Source: Mesorhizobium ciceri WSM4083 | GTDB taxonomy: Bacteria > Pseudomonadota > Alphaproteobacteria > Rhizobiales > Rhizobiaceae | DNA: 64,000 nt | NCBI RefSeq assembly: GCF_000519305.1 | Contig: NZ_JAFG01000003.1 | Coordinates: 181-64,180 of the forward strand | Reading direction: 5' to 3' | In this document: positions 24,487 to 33,867 of the stretch, in pieces | How the letters are laid out: each line of letters starts with the position of its first letter | Position numbering within the stretch: position 1 is the stretch's first letter | Made by a program: the position numbers and the translations under genes | Notes under the pieces: generated by a model | What the model was told of the DNA's origin: nothing | The model's database searches: none | What the model saw: the letters and a program-made list of their open reading frames with translations, nothing else

Positions 24487-25920
24487 CTACCAGCCCCCGA
24501 TGACCAGCATCACCGCGCCGATCAGCACCACGATCTGGCTGCGCCAGTCGCGGATGATGAAGACGACCGGATCGTCATGCATCTCGTTGCGGCGCGCCAG
24601 GATCCAGACGCGCATGGTGAGATAAAGCACGATCGGCGCCAGCGGCCAGATCAGCCATGGGTGCGGATAGAGTTCCCGCACCGCGACACTGTCCATGTAG
24701 AGCGCCAGCACCAGCGCCGAGGAGAAGGCAGAGGCCATGCCGGCCTGGGCGACGATCTCCTGGTCTTCGGTGCGATAGCCGCGACCGGCAATGCGCTCGC
24801 CGGGGGGAATGGCGGTGGTGCGCAATTCGACAAAGCGCTTCACCAGCGCCAGCGACAGGAAGAAGAAGATAGAGAAAGCCAGCAGCCAGAACGAGACGTC
24901 GACGCCGGTCGCCGCCGCACCGGCCAGGACGCGGATCGTGTAGAGGCCGGCGAGCGTCAGCACATCGACCAGCAGCATGCGCTTGAACGACAGCGAATAG
25001 GCAGTGGTGACGACCATGTAACCGCCGAGCACAGCCATGAATTCGGGCGACAGGAACAGCCCGGCGCCGATGCCGATCGCCAGAAGCACCGCGATCGCGC
25101 CAAGTCCGAACGGGATCGACAGCGCACCGCTGGCGAACGGCCTGTTGCGCTTGGTGAGGTGTTTGCGGTCGAGCGCGAGGTCGAAGAAATCGTTGAGGAT
25201 GTAGATGGCCGATGCCACCGCGCTGAACGAGACGAATGCCAGCAGGCATTCCCAGATCATGTCGGTGTTGAAATATTCATGCGAGAGCACCATCGGCACG
25301 GCGATCAGCGAATTCTTCAGCCACTGATGCACGCGCAGCATCTTGACGATGGTCCGCAAAGTCGGCTTCGGCACCGGCACCGTCTCGGCGCCATGGGCCG
25401 CCTGCCAGCGCGCGGCATGGCGGTCGGGCGCGACGACGATCGCGTTGCGCGCGGCATCGAAGACCTGGAGGTCATGGCGGCTGTTGCCGGCATAGTCGAA
25501 ACCGCCATCACCATAGGCTGCGATCAGCGAGGCGCGCTTCCTGCCCGAGGTGAGATTGGCGAGACCATCGGTAGCCAGCACCTGGTCGAAAATGCCGAGA
25601 TGGGACGCGATGGCGTCGGCGAACTTGCGCGGCGTACCGGTCGCCAGCACGATCTTGCGGCCTTCGGCGTGCTCGGTCCGGAGGCGGCAAAGCAGCACCT
25701 CGCGATAGGGCAGCGATGCCGGATCGATGTCGATGCGCTGCGCGATCGCCTGCTTCAGCCGCGCCGGCCCGCCGGCGGCCCAGAAAGGCACGAGGAAGAT
25801 ATAGAGCGGGTTCTTCTTGAGAAGGATGAACAACCCTTCCCACAACAGGTCGGTCGCGATCAGCGTGCCGTCGAGATCGACCGCAAGCGGTATTGCGTTC
25901 CTGTCCGACCGCGCATCCAT
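24487..25920 (-). CDS. HAD phosphatase-UbiA prenyltransferase fusion (Rv3806c/NoeC-like)
   Basis: A 477-residue fusion. Residues 1-180 are a HAD phosphatase (DLDGTL at 15-20, ATGTP near 93-97). Residues 190-477 are a UbiA-type membrane prenyltransferase with about eight helices and the Asp-rich motif NDFFDLALD (N243, D244, D247, D251). Related UbiA proteins (Rv3806c, NoeC) put 5-phosphoribose on polyprenyl phosphate, and a phosphatase removes the 5-phosphate; here both activities are in one chain. With the DprE1-like gene downstream this forms the start of a lipid-linked pentose pathway. First gene of its operon. Confidence 0.85.
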   Translation of the reverse strand: MDARSDRNAIPLAVDLDGTLIATDLLWEGLFILLKKNPLYIFLVPFWAAGGPARLKQAIAQRIDIDPASLPYREVLLCRLRTEHAEGRKIVLATGTPRKFADAIASHLGIFDQVLATDGLANLTSGRKRASLIAAYGDGGFDYAGNSRHDLQVFDAARNAIVVAPDRHAARWQAAHGAETVPVPKPTLRTIVKMLRVHQWLKNSLIAVPMVLSHEYFNTDMIWECLLAFVSFSAVASAIYILNDFFDLALDRKHLTKRNRPFASGALSIPFGLGAIAVLLAIGIGAGLFLSPEFMAVLGGYMVVTTAYSLSFKRMLLVDVLTLAGLYTIRVLAGAAATGVDVSFWLLAFSIFFFLSLALVKRFVELRTTAIPPGERIAGRGYRTEDQEIVAQAGMASAFSSALVLALYMDSVAVRELYPHPWLIWPLAPIVLYLTMRVWILARRNEMHDDPVVFIIRDWRSQIVVLIGAVMLVIGGW

Positions 25921-26084
25921 GTCCGTCCTGCCCTGCCCGCGTAGAGTGGCGCGCCGCTTTTCGGCGTCTTGAGGCTGGTATAGCGGGCGATGGCGTAGCG
26001 AACGTTAAAACGCACGGTTGCAGACGGCTGCCACGGCGGTATTTCCGGCGTCATTGTTAAACAACTGATACCGGAAACGATAAA

Positions 26085-26106
26085 AGGCCGGGCAAATGCC
26101 CGGCCT
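26085..26106 (-). terminator. Terminator after the small exported protein gene
   Basis: Perfect 9-bp stem AGGCCGGGC / GCCCGGCCT with a 4-nt loop; on the minus strand followed by TTTTATCGTTT. It lies 21 nt after the stop codon at 26127. Confidence 0.85.
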
Positions 26107-26126
26107 CTACAATCGTGACGCCTGGA

Positions 26127-26390
26127 TTACTTGATGCGGGCGACACCGCCCGAGATCTCGACGGTTTCCGAACCGGTCAGGGCTTCGAGGTCGCCATTGG
26201 GCAAGGTGACGAAGCAGCCATTCGGGCAGAACTCAACCGTTTCGCCACCGGCCAACGCAAGGTCGGTCTTGCTGCCGCCCTCCGTCACGACCAGCGTGCG
26301 GGTCTCGGCATCCTTGTTGACCGCGCTCGCGGCATGGACCGAGCCGATGGCGGCGACCAGGGCGACGGCAGCGACGAGAGACTTCCACAT
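26127..26390 (-). CDS. Small exported protein (87 aa)
   Basis: An 87-residue protein with a signal peptide (MWKSLVAAVALVAAIGSVHA, residues 1-20). The mature 67 residues are beta-rich, with two close cysteines (EFCPNGCF) that probably form a disulphide. No named family is recognised; similar short exported proteins are common in Rhizobiales. It is a single gene with its own terminator. The ATG at 26390 opens the signal peptide; the longer upstream frame is not used. Confidence 0.7.
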   Translation of the reverse strand: MWKSLVAAVALVAAIGSVHAASAVNKDAETRTLVVTEGGSKTDLALAGGETVEFCPNGCFVTLPNGDLEALTGSETVEISGGVARIK

Positions 26391-26545
26391 GGTGCAATAT
26401 CGGTGTTCCCACCGCCTCTGTTGCATTTCGCAAGGCATTTTCGCCTTTGCATGGAGCTTATATGAGATGGAAGCTGAACCGCAACTGAATGCCGCATTCA
26501 TGCCGCAATCGGTTCCGGCAGGATCAAGGTCGACGGAGTTTCAGC

Positions 26546-29050
26546 TTAGTCCGGATCTGGCTTCTTGGTTTTGCGGGACTTGACCAGTCGCTTCTTCTCC
26601 GCCTCGGCTTCGGCCTTTATCTGCTCCTGTTCGGCGAAGTCGGCCTCGATCTTGTCGTCGTCTGTCGGCCACGCCTTGGGCTTGTGGGTCTCGACCACGG
26701 CGCGCGGCGTCGAGGGGATCTCGATGTGTTCGCTGCTGAATTTTTCGAGGACGGCAAAACGGATGTCGTTCTGCGCGATGTTGCCGTTCATCACATCGGC
26801 CAGGAACACGCGGATCTCGAATTCCAAGGCGGCAGGGCCGAAATTGGAAAACAGCACGAAGGGTTCGGGGTTCTTCAGCACCATCGGGTGGCTGCGGGCG
26901 ATCTCCAGCAGGACGGCATGAACCTGCTTGACGTCGCTGCCATAGGCGACGCCGACCTTGATGTCGATGCGGCCGAGCTTGTTGCGGTGCGTCCAGTTGC
27001 CGACGGCGTTGTTGATCAGGTTCGAATTGGGCAGGATCACCGACTGCCGCTGGAAAGTCTCGATCTCGGTGGCGCGCACGCTGATCTTCTTGACCGTTCC
27101 GCTGACATCGCCGGCGACGATCCAGTCGCCGACCTTGAACGGCCGCTCGGCCAGAAGGATCAGGCCGGAGACGAAATTGGACACCACATTCTGCAGGCCA
27201 AAACCGATACCGAGGGAAAGAGCGCCGGCGACCAGGGCCAGGCTGGACAGGTCTATGCCCGCCGCCGAGATGCCGACCAGTGCCGCGAGCGCGACGCCGG
27301 CATAGCCAACCGCCAGCCTGATCGAGTTGCGCACGCCCGTATCGACCTTGCCACGCGCCATCACCGAACCGTCGAGCCAGCCCTGGAACCAGCGCGTCAG
27401 GAAATAACCTATGACGAAGACGACGATGCCGGAGAGGATGCCGGTGACCGAGATCGTCACCGACCCGATGTTGATCCCGGTTGCGAGTTTGTAGGCCCAA
27501 GCCTGGATATCGCCGGGCTGGAAACCCCACATCAGCAGGATCAGCGGCAGGAACACCAGCACGATCATCACATTGATGGCGACGCTGACGACAAGGCCGA
27601 GTTGGTCGAGGGCCGTATCCTCGTAGCTGGATTTGGCCGACAGCCAGCGCCCGACGGTCGTGTTGGCGAAAGCACCCTCCTCGCCGATCGCCTGTGCCGA
27701 CAGGAAACCGATGTAGGCAGTGATCAGCGCGGTGCCGGTGACGACGACCTGCAGCGAAACGAACAGAGCAAGGCCGATATAGCCGAGCAGCGCCGCGACG
27801 ATGGTGAAAAGACCAAGTGCAAGCGCCGTATAGCGCAGCCATGCCGGCCACGGCCGCCAACTTCCATCACGCGCCTTGAATGGCCTCAGCATCGCCATCA
27901 GGATCAGGATGACGCCGACGATGATGGTTGCGCCGAAACTGCGGGCAATGGTCAATGACAGCGGCGAGCCCATTTTGTCGTTGATCACCGACAGGAAGGT
28001 GTTGACGCTGATGACCACGGCCATGGCGGTGGTAAGGCGCACCAGCCAGCGCGCCGGCCCCGTTTCGACCGGGATCAGCCGCCAGTTCGGCAGCCGCGGC
28101 TCCAGCGCCGCATTGGTCAGCCGGTTGACGCAGAACACCACGCCGATGGCGGTCGCCAATGCATTGAGGAACAGGCCAATATCACCACGCAACACATTGT
28201 AATAATTGAAGAAGAAAATCGTCGATCCCAGAAAAGCGGCAACCGCCAGCGTCGGCAGCAAGGTCGACCAGAAAGCCACCGACAAGCGGCTGAGATAGGA
28301 CGGGTCTTCATTGGAGGGATCGGCTTCGAACACCCTCCCGAACAGCCGCCTGCCGCCGACCAGCAGCACCAGCGCCAGCCCAAGCGCCACGAAGGTCGCT
28401 GCGAGGATGGCCTGGAACTTGAACTTGAAAGCGAAGCTCAGCCAGGAAGACACCGCCTTGTACAGATTGGTGTATTCGTCCTGGGCGTCGGAGAAAACCT
28501 GCGGGCTCAGCGCATCCGACAGCACGTAGCGTTTGGTCAAAAGATTGCGGAACAACTCGCTGCGCATATTGCCGATCTTGTCGATCAGCCCGCTGATGCG
28601 GATCGACAGGGCCTGGGCCTGCGCAATGACCGCGTTGATCTCCGCCTTTTCCGCCACCAGCCCCTCACGCTCGCCAGCGACGATGTCTGGCTCCGGCGGC
28701 TGGCCGGCCGCGGGTGCCGCGCCAAGCTGCTCAAGACGGCTGTTGATCTCGCCAAGACGCGTGCGGAAGGCCAGCGCGCTGTTCAGCGATTGCCGCGACA
28801 ACTCCTCGAGCTGCAGGCGGATATCGACAAGGCTGCTATCCTCCTCGGCGTCCTGCTGTATCTGCTTCTCGAAATTGTCCGTCTTGGTCGTCAGTGCCTG
28901 GATGATCTTCTGCTGGTCGGCGACCAGTCCGGCAGGCGCCTGGCCAAGCCCCTGTGCCATCGCATCGAACGACAGCGGCGCCGAGACGACAAGCGTGAGG
29001 ATCAAAATGAGACGAAGCAATCGGAAAAGCATGATTTGTTGGCGACTCAT
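26546..29050 (-). CDS. MscS-type mechanosensitive channel with DUF3772 domain
   Basis: An 834-residue inner-membrane protein. It has a signal peptide (about 1-32), a periplasmic helical DUF3772-like domain (about 35-230), some ten membrane helices, then the MscS pore helix and beta domain (GLQNVVSNFVSGL, RPFKVGDWI) and a cytoplasmic alpha/beta domain. The C-terminal tail is Lys/Glu-rich. It would release osmolytes under hypo-osmotic shock. The neighbouring sox genes catabolise derivatives of the osmolyte glycine betaine, a physiological link that may be incidental. The start could also be 29032. Confidence 0.87.
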   Translation of the reverse strand: MSRQQIMLFRLLRLILILTLVVSAPLSFDAMAQGLGQAPAGLVADQQKIIQALTTKTDNFEKQIQQDAEEDSSLVDIRLQLEELSRQSLNSALAFRTRLGEINSRLEQLGAAPAAGQPPEPDIVAGEREGLVAEKAEINAVIAQAQALSIRISGLIDKIGNMRSELFRNLLTKRYVLSDALSPQVFSDAQDEYTNLYKAVSSWLSFAFKFKFQAILAATFVALGLALVLLVGGRRLFGRVFEADPSNEDPSYLSRLSVAFWSTLLPTLAVAAFLGSTIFFFNYYNVLRGDIGLFLNALATAIGVVFCVNRLTNAALEPRLPNWRLIPVETGPARWLVRLTTAMAVVISVNTFLSVINDKMGSPLSLTIARSFGATIIVGVILILMAMLRPFKARDGSWRPWPAWLRYTALALGLFTIVAALLGYIGLALFVSLQVVVTGTALITAYIGFLSAQAIGEEGAFANTTVGRWLSAKSSYEDTALDQLGLVVSVAINVMIVLVFLPLILLMWGFQPGDIQAWAYKLATGINIGSVTISVTGILSGIVVFVIGYFLTRWFQGWLDGSVMARGKVDTGVRNSIRLAVGYAGVALAALVGISAAGIDLSSLALVAGALSLGIGFGLQNVVSNFVSGLILLAERPFKVGDWIVAGDVSGTVKKISVRATEIETFQRQSVILPNSNLINNAVGNWTHRNKLGRIDIKVGVAYGSDVKQVHAVLLEIARSHPMVLKNPEPFVLFSNFGPAALEFEIRVFLADVMNGNIAQNDIRFAVLEKFSSEHIEIPSTPRAVVETHKPKAWPTDDDKIEADFAEQEQIKAEAEAEKKRLVKSRKTKKPDPD

Positions 29051-29273
29051 CGGCGGCAAAGGCAATTTGAAAAGCCTGTCCTTGATAAAGACGGCCCTAT
29101 CATGGGGCAAGCCGTCGTATCGCGAGCCCATCCGATCATTGACCCTATTGATCCCTGCCCCCAACTGATCCCTGACCAATGCGTCGGCCAGTCGAAAGGC
29201 GATGGCGCAATACTGGCTTTGCGGATGCGGCCTGCTCTATAGTCTGCCGCATCGCCCGAACCGGATGACATCA

Positions 29274-30533
29274 ATGGCAGAGTACTCGGCCTTTTCGCTG
29301 CTCGCGAACGCGCTCAAGGGAAACAAGGATTGGAAGCCGGCATGGCGCAAGCCTGACCCGAAGGCGTCCTATGACGTCGTCATCATCGGTGGCGGCGGTC
29401 ATGGGCTGGCGACCGCCTACTATCTTGCCAAGGAACACGGCATCACCAATGTCGCCGTTGTGGAAAAGGGCTGGCTCGGCTCCGGCAATGTCGGCCGCAA
29501 CACGACGGCGGTGCGCTCGAATTATCTGCTGCCGGCCAACACCCGCTTCTACGAACACTCGATGAAGCTGTGGGAAAACCTTTCGCACGAGCTCAACTAC
29601 AACGTCATGTTCTCGCAGCGCGGCTGCCTGAACCTGGCGCACACGCCGGCCCAGTTCGACGACTATGCAAGGCGCGGCAACGCCATGCGCCATCTCGGCG
29701 TCGATGCCGAACTGATGACGAAGGCTGAGATCAAACGTCTGATTCCGGCGCTCGATATCTCCGACAGCGCGCGCTTCCCGGTCGTCGGCGGCCTGATGCA
29801 GCGCCGCGCCGGCACCGCCCGCCACGATGCGGTGGCCTGGGGCTATGCGCGTGGCGCCGACCGTCGCGGCGTCGACATCATCGAGAATTGCGAGGTCACC
29901 GGCTTCCTGCGCGACGGCGACCGCATATCAGGCGTGTCCACCTCGCGCGGCGACATCCGCGCCAGGAAGGTGGCCGTGGCGGTCGCCGGCAGCACCGGAC
30001 GCGTCATGCAGCTGGCCGGTATCGAGACGATGCCGATCGAGAGCCATGTGCTGCAGGCCTTCGTCACGGAATCGCTGAAACCCTTCATCGACACGGTCGT
30101 CACCTTCGGCATGGGCCATTTCTACATGTCGCAGTCGGACAAGGGCGGCCTCATCTATGGCGGCGACATCGACGGCTACAACAGCTACGCCCAGCGCGGC
30201 AATTTGCCGGTCGTCGACGAGGTGATGAGCGAGATGCTGGCGCTGTTCCCCGGCCTTGCCCGCGTGCGCATGCTGCGCTCCTGGGGCGGCGTCTGCGACA
30301 TGTCGATGGACGGCTCGCCGATCATCACCGCCGGCCCCCTGCCCGGCATGTATCTCAACTGCGGCTGGTGTTATGGCGGCTTCAAGGCGACGCCGGCTTC
30401 CGGATGGTGCTTTGCCTGGACCATCGCCAAGGACCAGCCGCACGATCTCAACGCCCCCTTCACCCTCGACCGCTTCCACCGCGGCCTGGTGATCGACGAC
30501 AAGGGCCAGGGTGCAAACCCGCGGCTGCATTAG
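29274..30533 (+). CDS. soxB: Sarcosine oxidase beta subunit
   Basis: A 419-residue DAO-fold flavoprotein. N-terminal VVIIGGGGHGLATAYYLAKEHG binds FAD, and a following GNVGRNTT region matches heterotetrameric SoxB. It carries the covalent FMN and the sarcosine site. With SoxD, SoxA and SoxG it makes the alpha-beta-gamma-delta oxidase that turns sarcosine, THF and O2 into glycine, methylene-THF and H2O2. ATG at 29274 gives the usual family length. First gene of soxBDAG; the divergent gap to the MscS-type gene (about 220 nt) should hold its promoter. Confidence 0.95.
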   Translation: MAEYSAFSLLANALKGNKDWKPAWRKPDPKASYDVVIIGGGGHGLATAYYLAKEHGITNVAVVEKGWLGSGNVGRNTTAVRSNYLLPANTRFYEHSMKLWENLSHELNYNVMFSQRGCLNLAHTPAQFDDYARRGNAMRHLGVDAELMTKAEIKRLIPALDISDSARFPVVGGLMQRRAGTARHDAVAWGYARGADRRGVDIIENCEVTGFLRDGDRISGVSTSRGDIRARKVAVAVAGSTGRVMQLAGIETMPIESHVLQAFVTESLKPFIDTVVTFGMGHFYMSQSDKGGLIYGGDIDGYNSYAQRGNLPVVDEVMSEMLALFPGLARVRMLRSWGGVCDMSMDGSPIITAGPLPGMYLNCGWCYGGFKATPASGWCFAWTIAKDQPHDLNAPFTLDRFHRGLVIDDKGQGANPRLH

Positions 30534-30550
30534 GCATTAGGTAGAGTTCA

Positions 30551-30877
30551 ATGTTGATCACTTGCCCCTATTGCGGTCCGCGCGACGTCATCGAGTTCAC
30601 CTATCAGGGTGACGGCAACCGCGAGCGCCCCGATCCTGCCTCTCAGAATTTCGAGGCGTGGAATGCCTATGTCTATGACAGGCTGAACCCGGCCGGAGAT
30701 CACAACGAGATCTGGCAGCATTCCGGCGGTTGCCGCGCGCATCTCAAGGTCGTGCGCAACACGCTGACGCATGAGATTTCCAGCGTCGCCTTCATGCGCA
30801 GCGATCATGGGCGCGGTGATCATGGACGCGGCGATCATGGCTCGGCCGCACGCCGCAAGGCGGAGGACAAGGCATGA
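30551..30877 (+). CDS. soxD: Sarcosine oxidase delta subunit
   Basis: A 108-residue zinc protein: CPYCG at residues 5-9 and a later HSGGC site provide the metal ligands. It is the small structural subunit of the tetrameric oxidase. Seventeen nt after soxB and overlapping soxA by 4 nt (ATGA). Its C-terminus has a repeated DHGRG peptide (DHGRG-DHGRG-DHGSA) encoded by three 15-bp DNA repeats, an extension not needed for the fold. Confidence 0.93.
   Translation: MLITCPYCGPRDVIEFTYQGDGNRERPDPASQNFEAWNAYVYDRLNPAGDHNEIWQHSGGCRAHLKVVRNTLTHEISSVAFMRSDHGRGDHGRGDHGSAARRKAEDKA
30803..30847 (+). repeat. Three 15-bp tandem repeats inside soxD
   Basis: GATCATGG recurs at 30803, 30818 and 30833 with a 15-bp period (consensus GATCATGGNCGCGGN). 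It adds five-residue DHGRG-like units to the end of SoxD and could vary in number between strains. Confidence 0.8.
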
Positions 30878-33867
30878 GCCCGCGCCGCGCCGACACTGGC
30901 GGCCGCATCGACCGGCTGAAAACCATCCGCTTCACCTTCGATGGCACCGCCTATACCGGCCATGCCGGCGACACCCTGGCGTCAGCCCTGCTGGCGAAGG
31001 GCGTCACGCTTTACGGCCGTTCGTTCAAATACCACCGCCCGCGCGGCCTGCTGACAGCCGGCGTCGAGGAGCCCAACGCCCTGGTGACGGTGCTGAAGGG
31101 CGAGGTCCGCGAGCCCAACATTCCGGCGACCATGGTCGAAATCCATGACGGGCTGGTTGCCATCAGCCAGAACCGCTTTCCCTCGCTGGCCTGGGACATC
31201 AACGCCGTCAACCAGCTGGGCGGCAAGATCCTGTCGGCCGGCTTCTACTACAAGACCTTCATGGGACCGGTGTTCGGTCCGCTCAAAGGCACGCGCTTCT
31301 GGATGTTCTGCGAACATTTCATCCGCCGCGCAGCCGGTCTTGGCAGTGCCGGATCGGCAAAGGACCCGGCCCGCTACGGGCGCATGAACGCCTTCTGCGA
31401 CGTGCTGGTGGTCGGCTCGGGGCCGGCCGGCCTGATGGCCGCCAAGGCCGCCGCCGATCAGGGTGCCCGCGTCATGCTGGCAGATCTCGAGCCGCTTTTC
31501 GGCGGTTCGGCCAACTGGTCCGAGGAAACGATCGATGGCGCGCCTGCCGCCGATTGGGCGCGCCGCACCGTCGCCCAACTCGCAGGCCGCGACAATGTCC
31601 GGCTTCTGCCGCGCACCACGGTGTGGGGTTATTACGACAACAACACGCTTGCCGCGCTCGAACGGGTCAGCGACCACAAGGATCAGCCAGTCAAGGGCGA
31701 GCCGCGCCATCGCTATTGGGCGATCCGCGCCAAATCCGTCGTCCTGGCCACTGGTGCGTTCGAGCGGCCGCTCGTGTTCCCCGGCAATGACCGGCCAGGT
31801 GTGATGCTGGCGCATGCCGCCGAGCGCTATGCCAACGAATTCGGCGTGCTGCCGGGCGAGCGGATCGCGCTGTTCACCAACAATGACAGCGCTTACCGCG
31901 CCGCCGTCGCCTTGAAGAAGGCCGGTGCCGCGGTCGTCGCCATCGCCGATGTCAGGCCGGAACTTTCGCCGGAGATGCGCAAGCTGGCCTCGGAAGCCGA
32001 GGCCGAGATCTTCGCCGGCCATGCCGTCGTCGCCACCGAAGGCGGAAAGGCGCTGTCCGGCCTCAAACTGCAACGCTTCGACATGACCAATGGCGCACTC
32101 ATCGGTGATGCCCGCAGTATCCACGCCGATTGCCTGCTGATGTCGGGCGGCTGGTCGCCGACCATCCATCTGGCCAGCCAAGCCGGCGCCAAGGCGGAAT
32201 GGAATGCCGCGCGGCAGGCCTTCCTGCCGCCGAAACCAGCACAGAGCTGGATCGGCGCCGGCGCCTTCACCGGAAGCTTCTCGACGGCAGAAGCCATCGC
32301 CGAAGGCCGCACCGCCGGCATTGCCGCGGCCGGTGGACAGAGCACGCCTTCTGTATTGCCGGTGGTAGAAGCCGTGCCCGGCGATCCCGATCCCGCGCCG
32401 GTGTTCGAGATCAGGGCCAAGGGCAAGAGCTTCGTCGATTTCCAGCACGACGTCACGGCTGAGGACGTGCGGCTGGCGCACCGCGAGGGCTTCGTCTCGG
32501 TCGAGCATCTCAAGCGCTATACCACGCTCGGCATGGCGACCGACCAGGGCAAAAGCTCCAACGTGCCTGGCCTTGCCATCATGGCCGAAGCTCTGGGCAA
32601 GCCGATCCCCGAGGTCGGCACGACACGCTTCCGGCCACCCTTTGCGCCGGTGTCGATCGGCTCGCTGGCGGCGGAACGTTTTGGCGATCTCAAGCCCGAA
32701 CGATTGACCCCGATGCATGATTGGCATCTGGCCAACGGCGCGACCATGTATTCAGCCGGCCTCTGGTATCGCCCGATGATCTACGGCCATGCAGGCGAAA
32801 CGGTCGAGCAGGCCTATGTGCGCGAAGCCAAGGCGACACGCGAAAGCGCAGGGATCGTCGATGTCTCGACATTGGGCAAGATTGCCGTGCAGGGCCCCGA
32901 CGCCGCCGCATTCCTCGACCGTGTCTACACCAACATGTTTTCGACGCTCGCCGTCGGCAAGGCACGCTACGGGCTGATGCTGCGCGAGGACGGCCTGGCC
33001 TTCGACGACGGCACCACCTGGCGGCTTGGCGAGCAGGATTTCCTGATGACCACCACCACGGCCAATGCCGGCAAGGTGATGCAGCATCTGGAATATTTCC
33101 TCGACGTGATCTGGCCGGAGCTGAAAGTCCACGTCACTTCGGTGACCGACGAATGGGCGGGGGCCGCGATCGGCGGGCCGAAGGCCAGGCAGATCCTCGC
33201 CGCCTGTGTCACCGGCACATCGGTCGACAACGCCGCCTTGCCCTTCATGGGCATCGTACGTGGCGAAATATCAGGCGTGCCGGTGATGATTTGCCGGCTG
33301 TCCTTCTCCGGTGAAATGGCCTTCGAGGTCTATTCCGGCGCCGGCCACGGCACCCATGTCTGGGAAGCGCTTGTTGAAGCAGGCAAGCCGTTCGGGCTGG
33401 TCACCTACGGGCTTGAAGCGCTGGGCACGATGCGCATCGAAAAGGGCCATGTCACCGGCGCCGAGATCGATGGCCGCACCACGGCGCGCGACCTGCATCT
33501 CGACTGGATGCTATCGAAGAAGAAGCCGTTCATCGGCTCGGCGATGATGGACCGCGAAGGCCTGATCGCGTCTGATCGCCTGGAACTGGTCGGCCTGATC
33601 GCCCTCGACAACCGACCGTTCAATGGCGGCGCGCACATCGTCGAGGAGGTTGACGAGGCCAATCCGCACGGCTCGATCGGTCACATCACCGCCTGCTGCT
33701 ATTCACCGGCGCTCGGCAGGCATATCGCGCTGGCGCTGGTCAAGGGCGGCAAGGCACGGCAGGGCACGCGCGCTCATGTCTCCGATCCCCTGCGCAACCG
33801 GTTCGGACCGGTCGAGATCGTCTCCAACCACTTCTTCGATCCGGACGGGAGCCGCATGCATGGTTGA
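30874..33867 (+). CDS. soxA: Sarcosine oxidase alpha subunit
   Basis: A 997-residue subunit. The order is: a ferredoxin-like N-terminal domain without cluster cysteines (about 1-100), a pyridine-nucleotide disulphide-reductase-like dinucleotide domain (VVGSGPAGLMAAKAA near 175), a SoxA_A3 segment, and GcvT plus GcvT-C folate domains (about 600-997). It binds NAD+ and THF and captures the sarcosine methyl as methylene-THF. It overlaps soxD by 4 nt and soxG by 8 nt. Full length for the family. Confidence 0.95.
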   Translation: MSPRRADTGGRIDRLKTIRFTFDGTAYTGHAGDTLASALLAKGVTLYGRSFKYHRPRGLLTAGVEEPNALVTVLKGEVREPNIPATMVEIHDGLVAISQNRFPSLAWDINAVNQLGGKILSAGFYYKTFMGPVFGPLKGTRFWMFCEHFIRRAAGLGSAGSAKDPARYGRMNAFCDVLVVGSGPAGLMAAKAAADQGARVMLADLEPLFGGSANWSEETIDGAPAADWARRTVAQLAGRDNVRLLPRTTVWGYYDNNTLAALERVSDHKDQPVKGEPRHRYWAIRAKSVVLATGAFERPLVFPGNDRPGVMLAHAAERYANEFGVLPGERIALFTNNDSAYRAAVALKKAGAAVVAIADVRPELSPEMRKLASEAEAEIFAGHAVVATEGGKALSGLKLQRFDMTNGALIGDARSIHADCLLMSGGWSPTIHLASQAGAKAEWNAARQAFLPPKPAQSWIGAGAFTGSFSTAEAIAEGRTAGIAAAGGQSTPSVLPVVEAVPGDPDPAPVFEIRAKGKSFVDFQHDVTAEDVRLAHREGFVSVEHLKRYTTLGMATDQGKSSNVPGLAIMAEALGKPIPEVGTTRFRPPFAPVSIGSLAAERFGDLKPERLTPMHDWHLANGATMYSAGLWYRPMIYGHAGETVEQAYVREAKATRESAGIVDVSTLGKIAVQGPDAAAFLDRVYTNMFSTLAVGKARYGLMLREDGLAFDDGTTWRLGEQDFLMTTTTANAGKVMQHLEYFLDVIWPELKVHVTSVTDEWAGAAIGGPKARQILAACVTGTSVDNAALPFMGIVRGEISGVPVMICRLSFSGEMAFEVYSGAGHGTHVWEALVEAGKPFGLVTYGLEALGTMRIEKGHVTGAEIDGRTTARDLHLDWMLSKKKPFIGSAMMDREGLIASDRLELVGLIALDNRPFNGGAHIVEEVDEANPHGSIGHITACCYSPALGRHIALALVKGGKARQGTRAHVSDPLRNRFGPVEIVSNHFFDPDGSRMHG

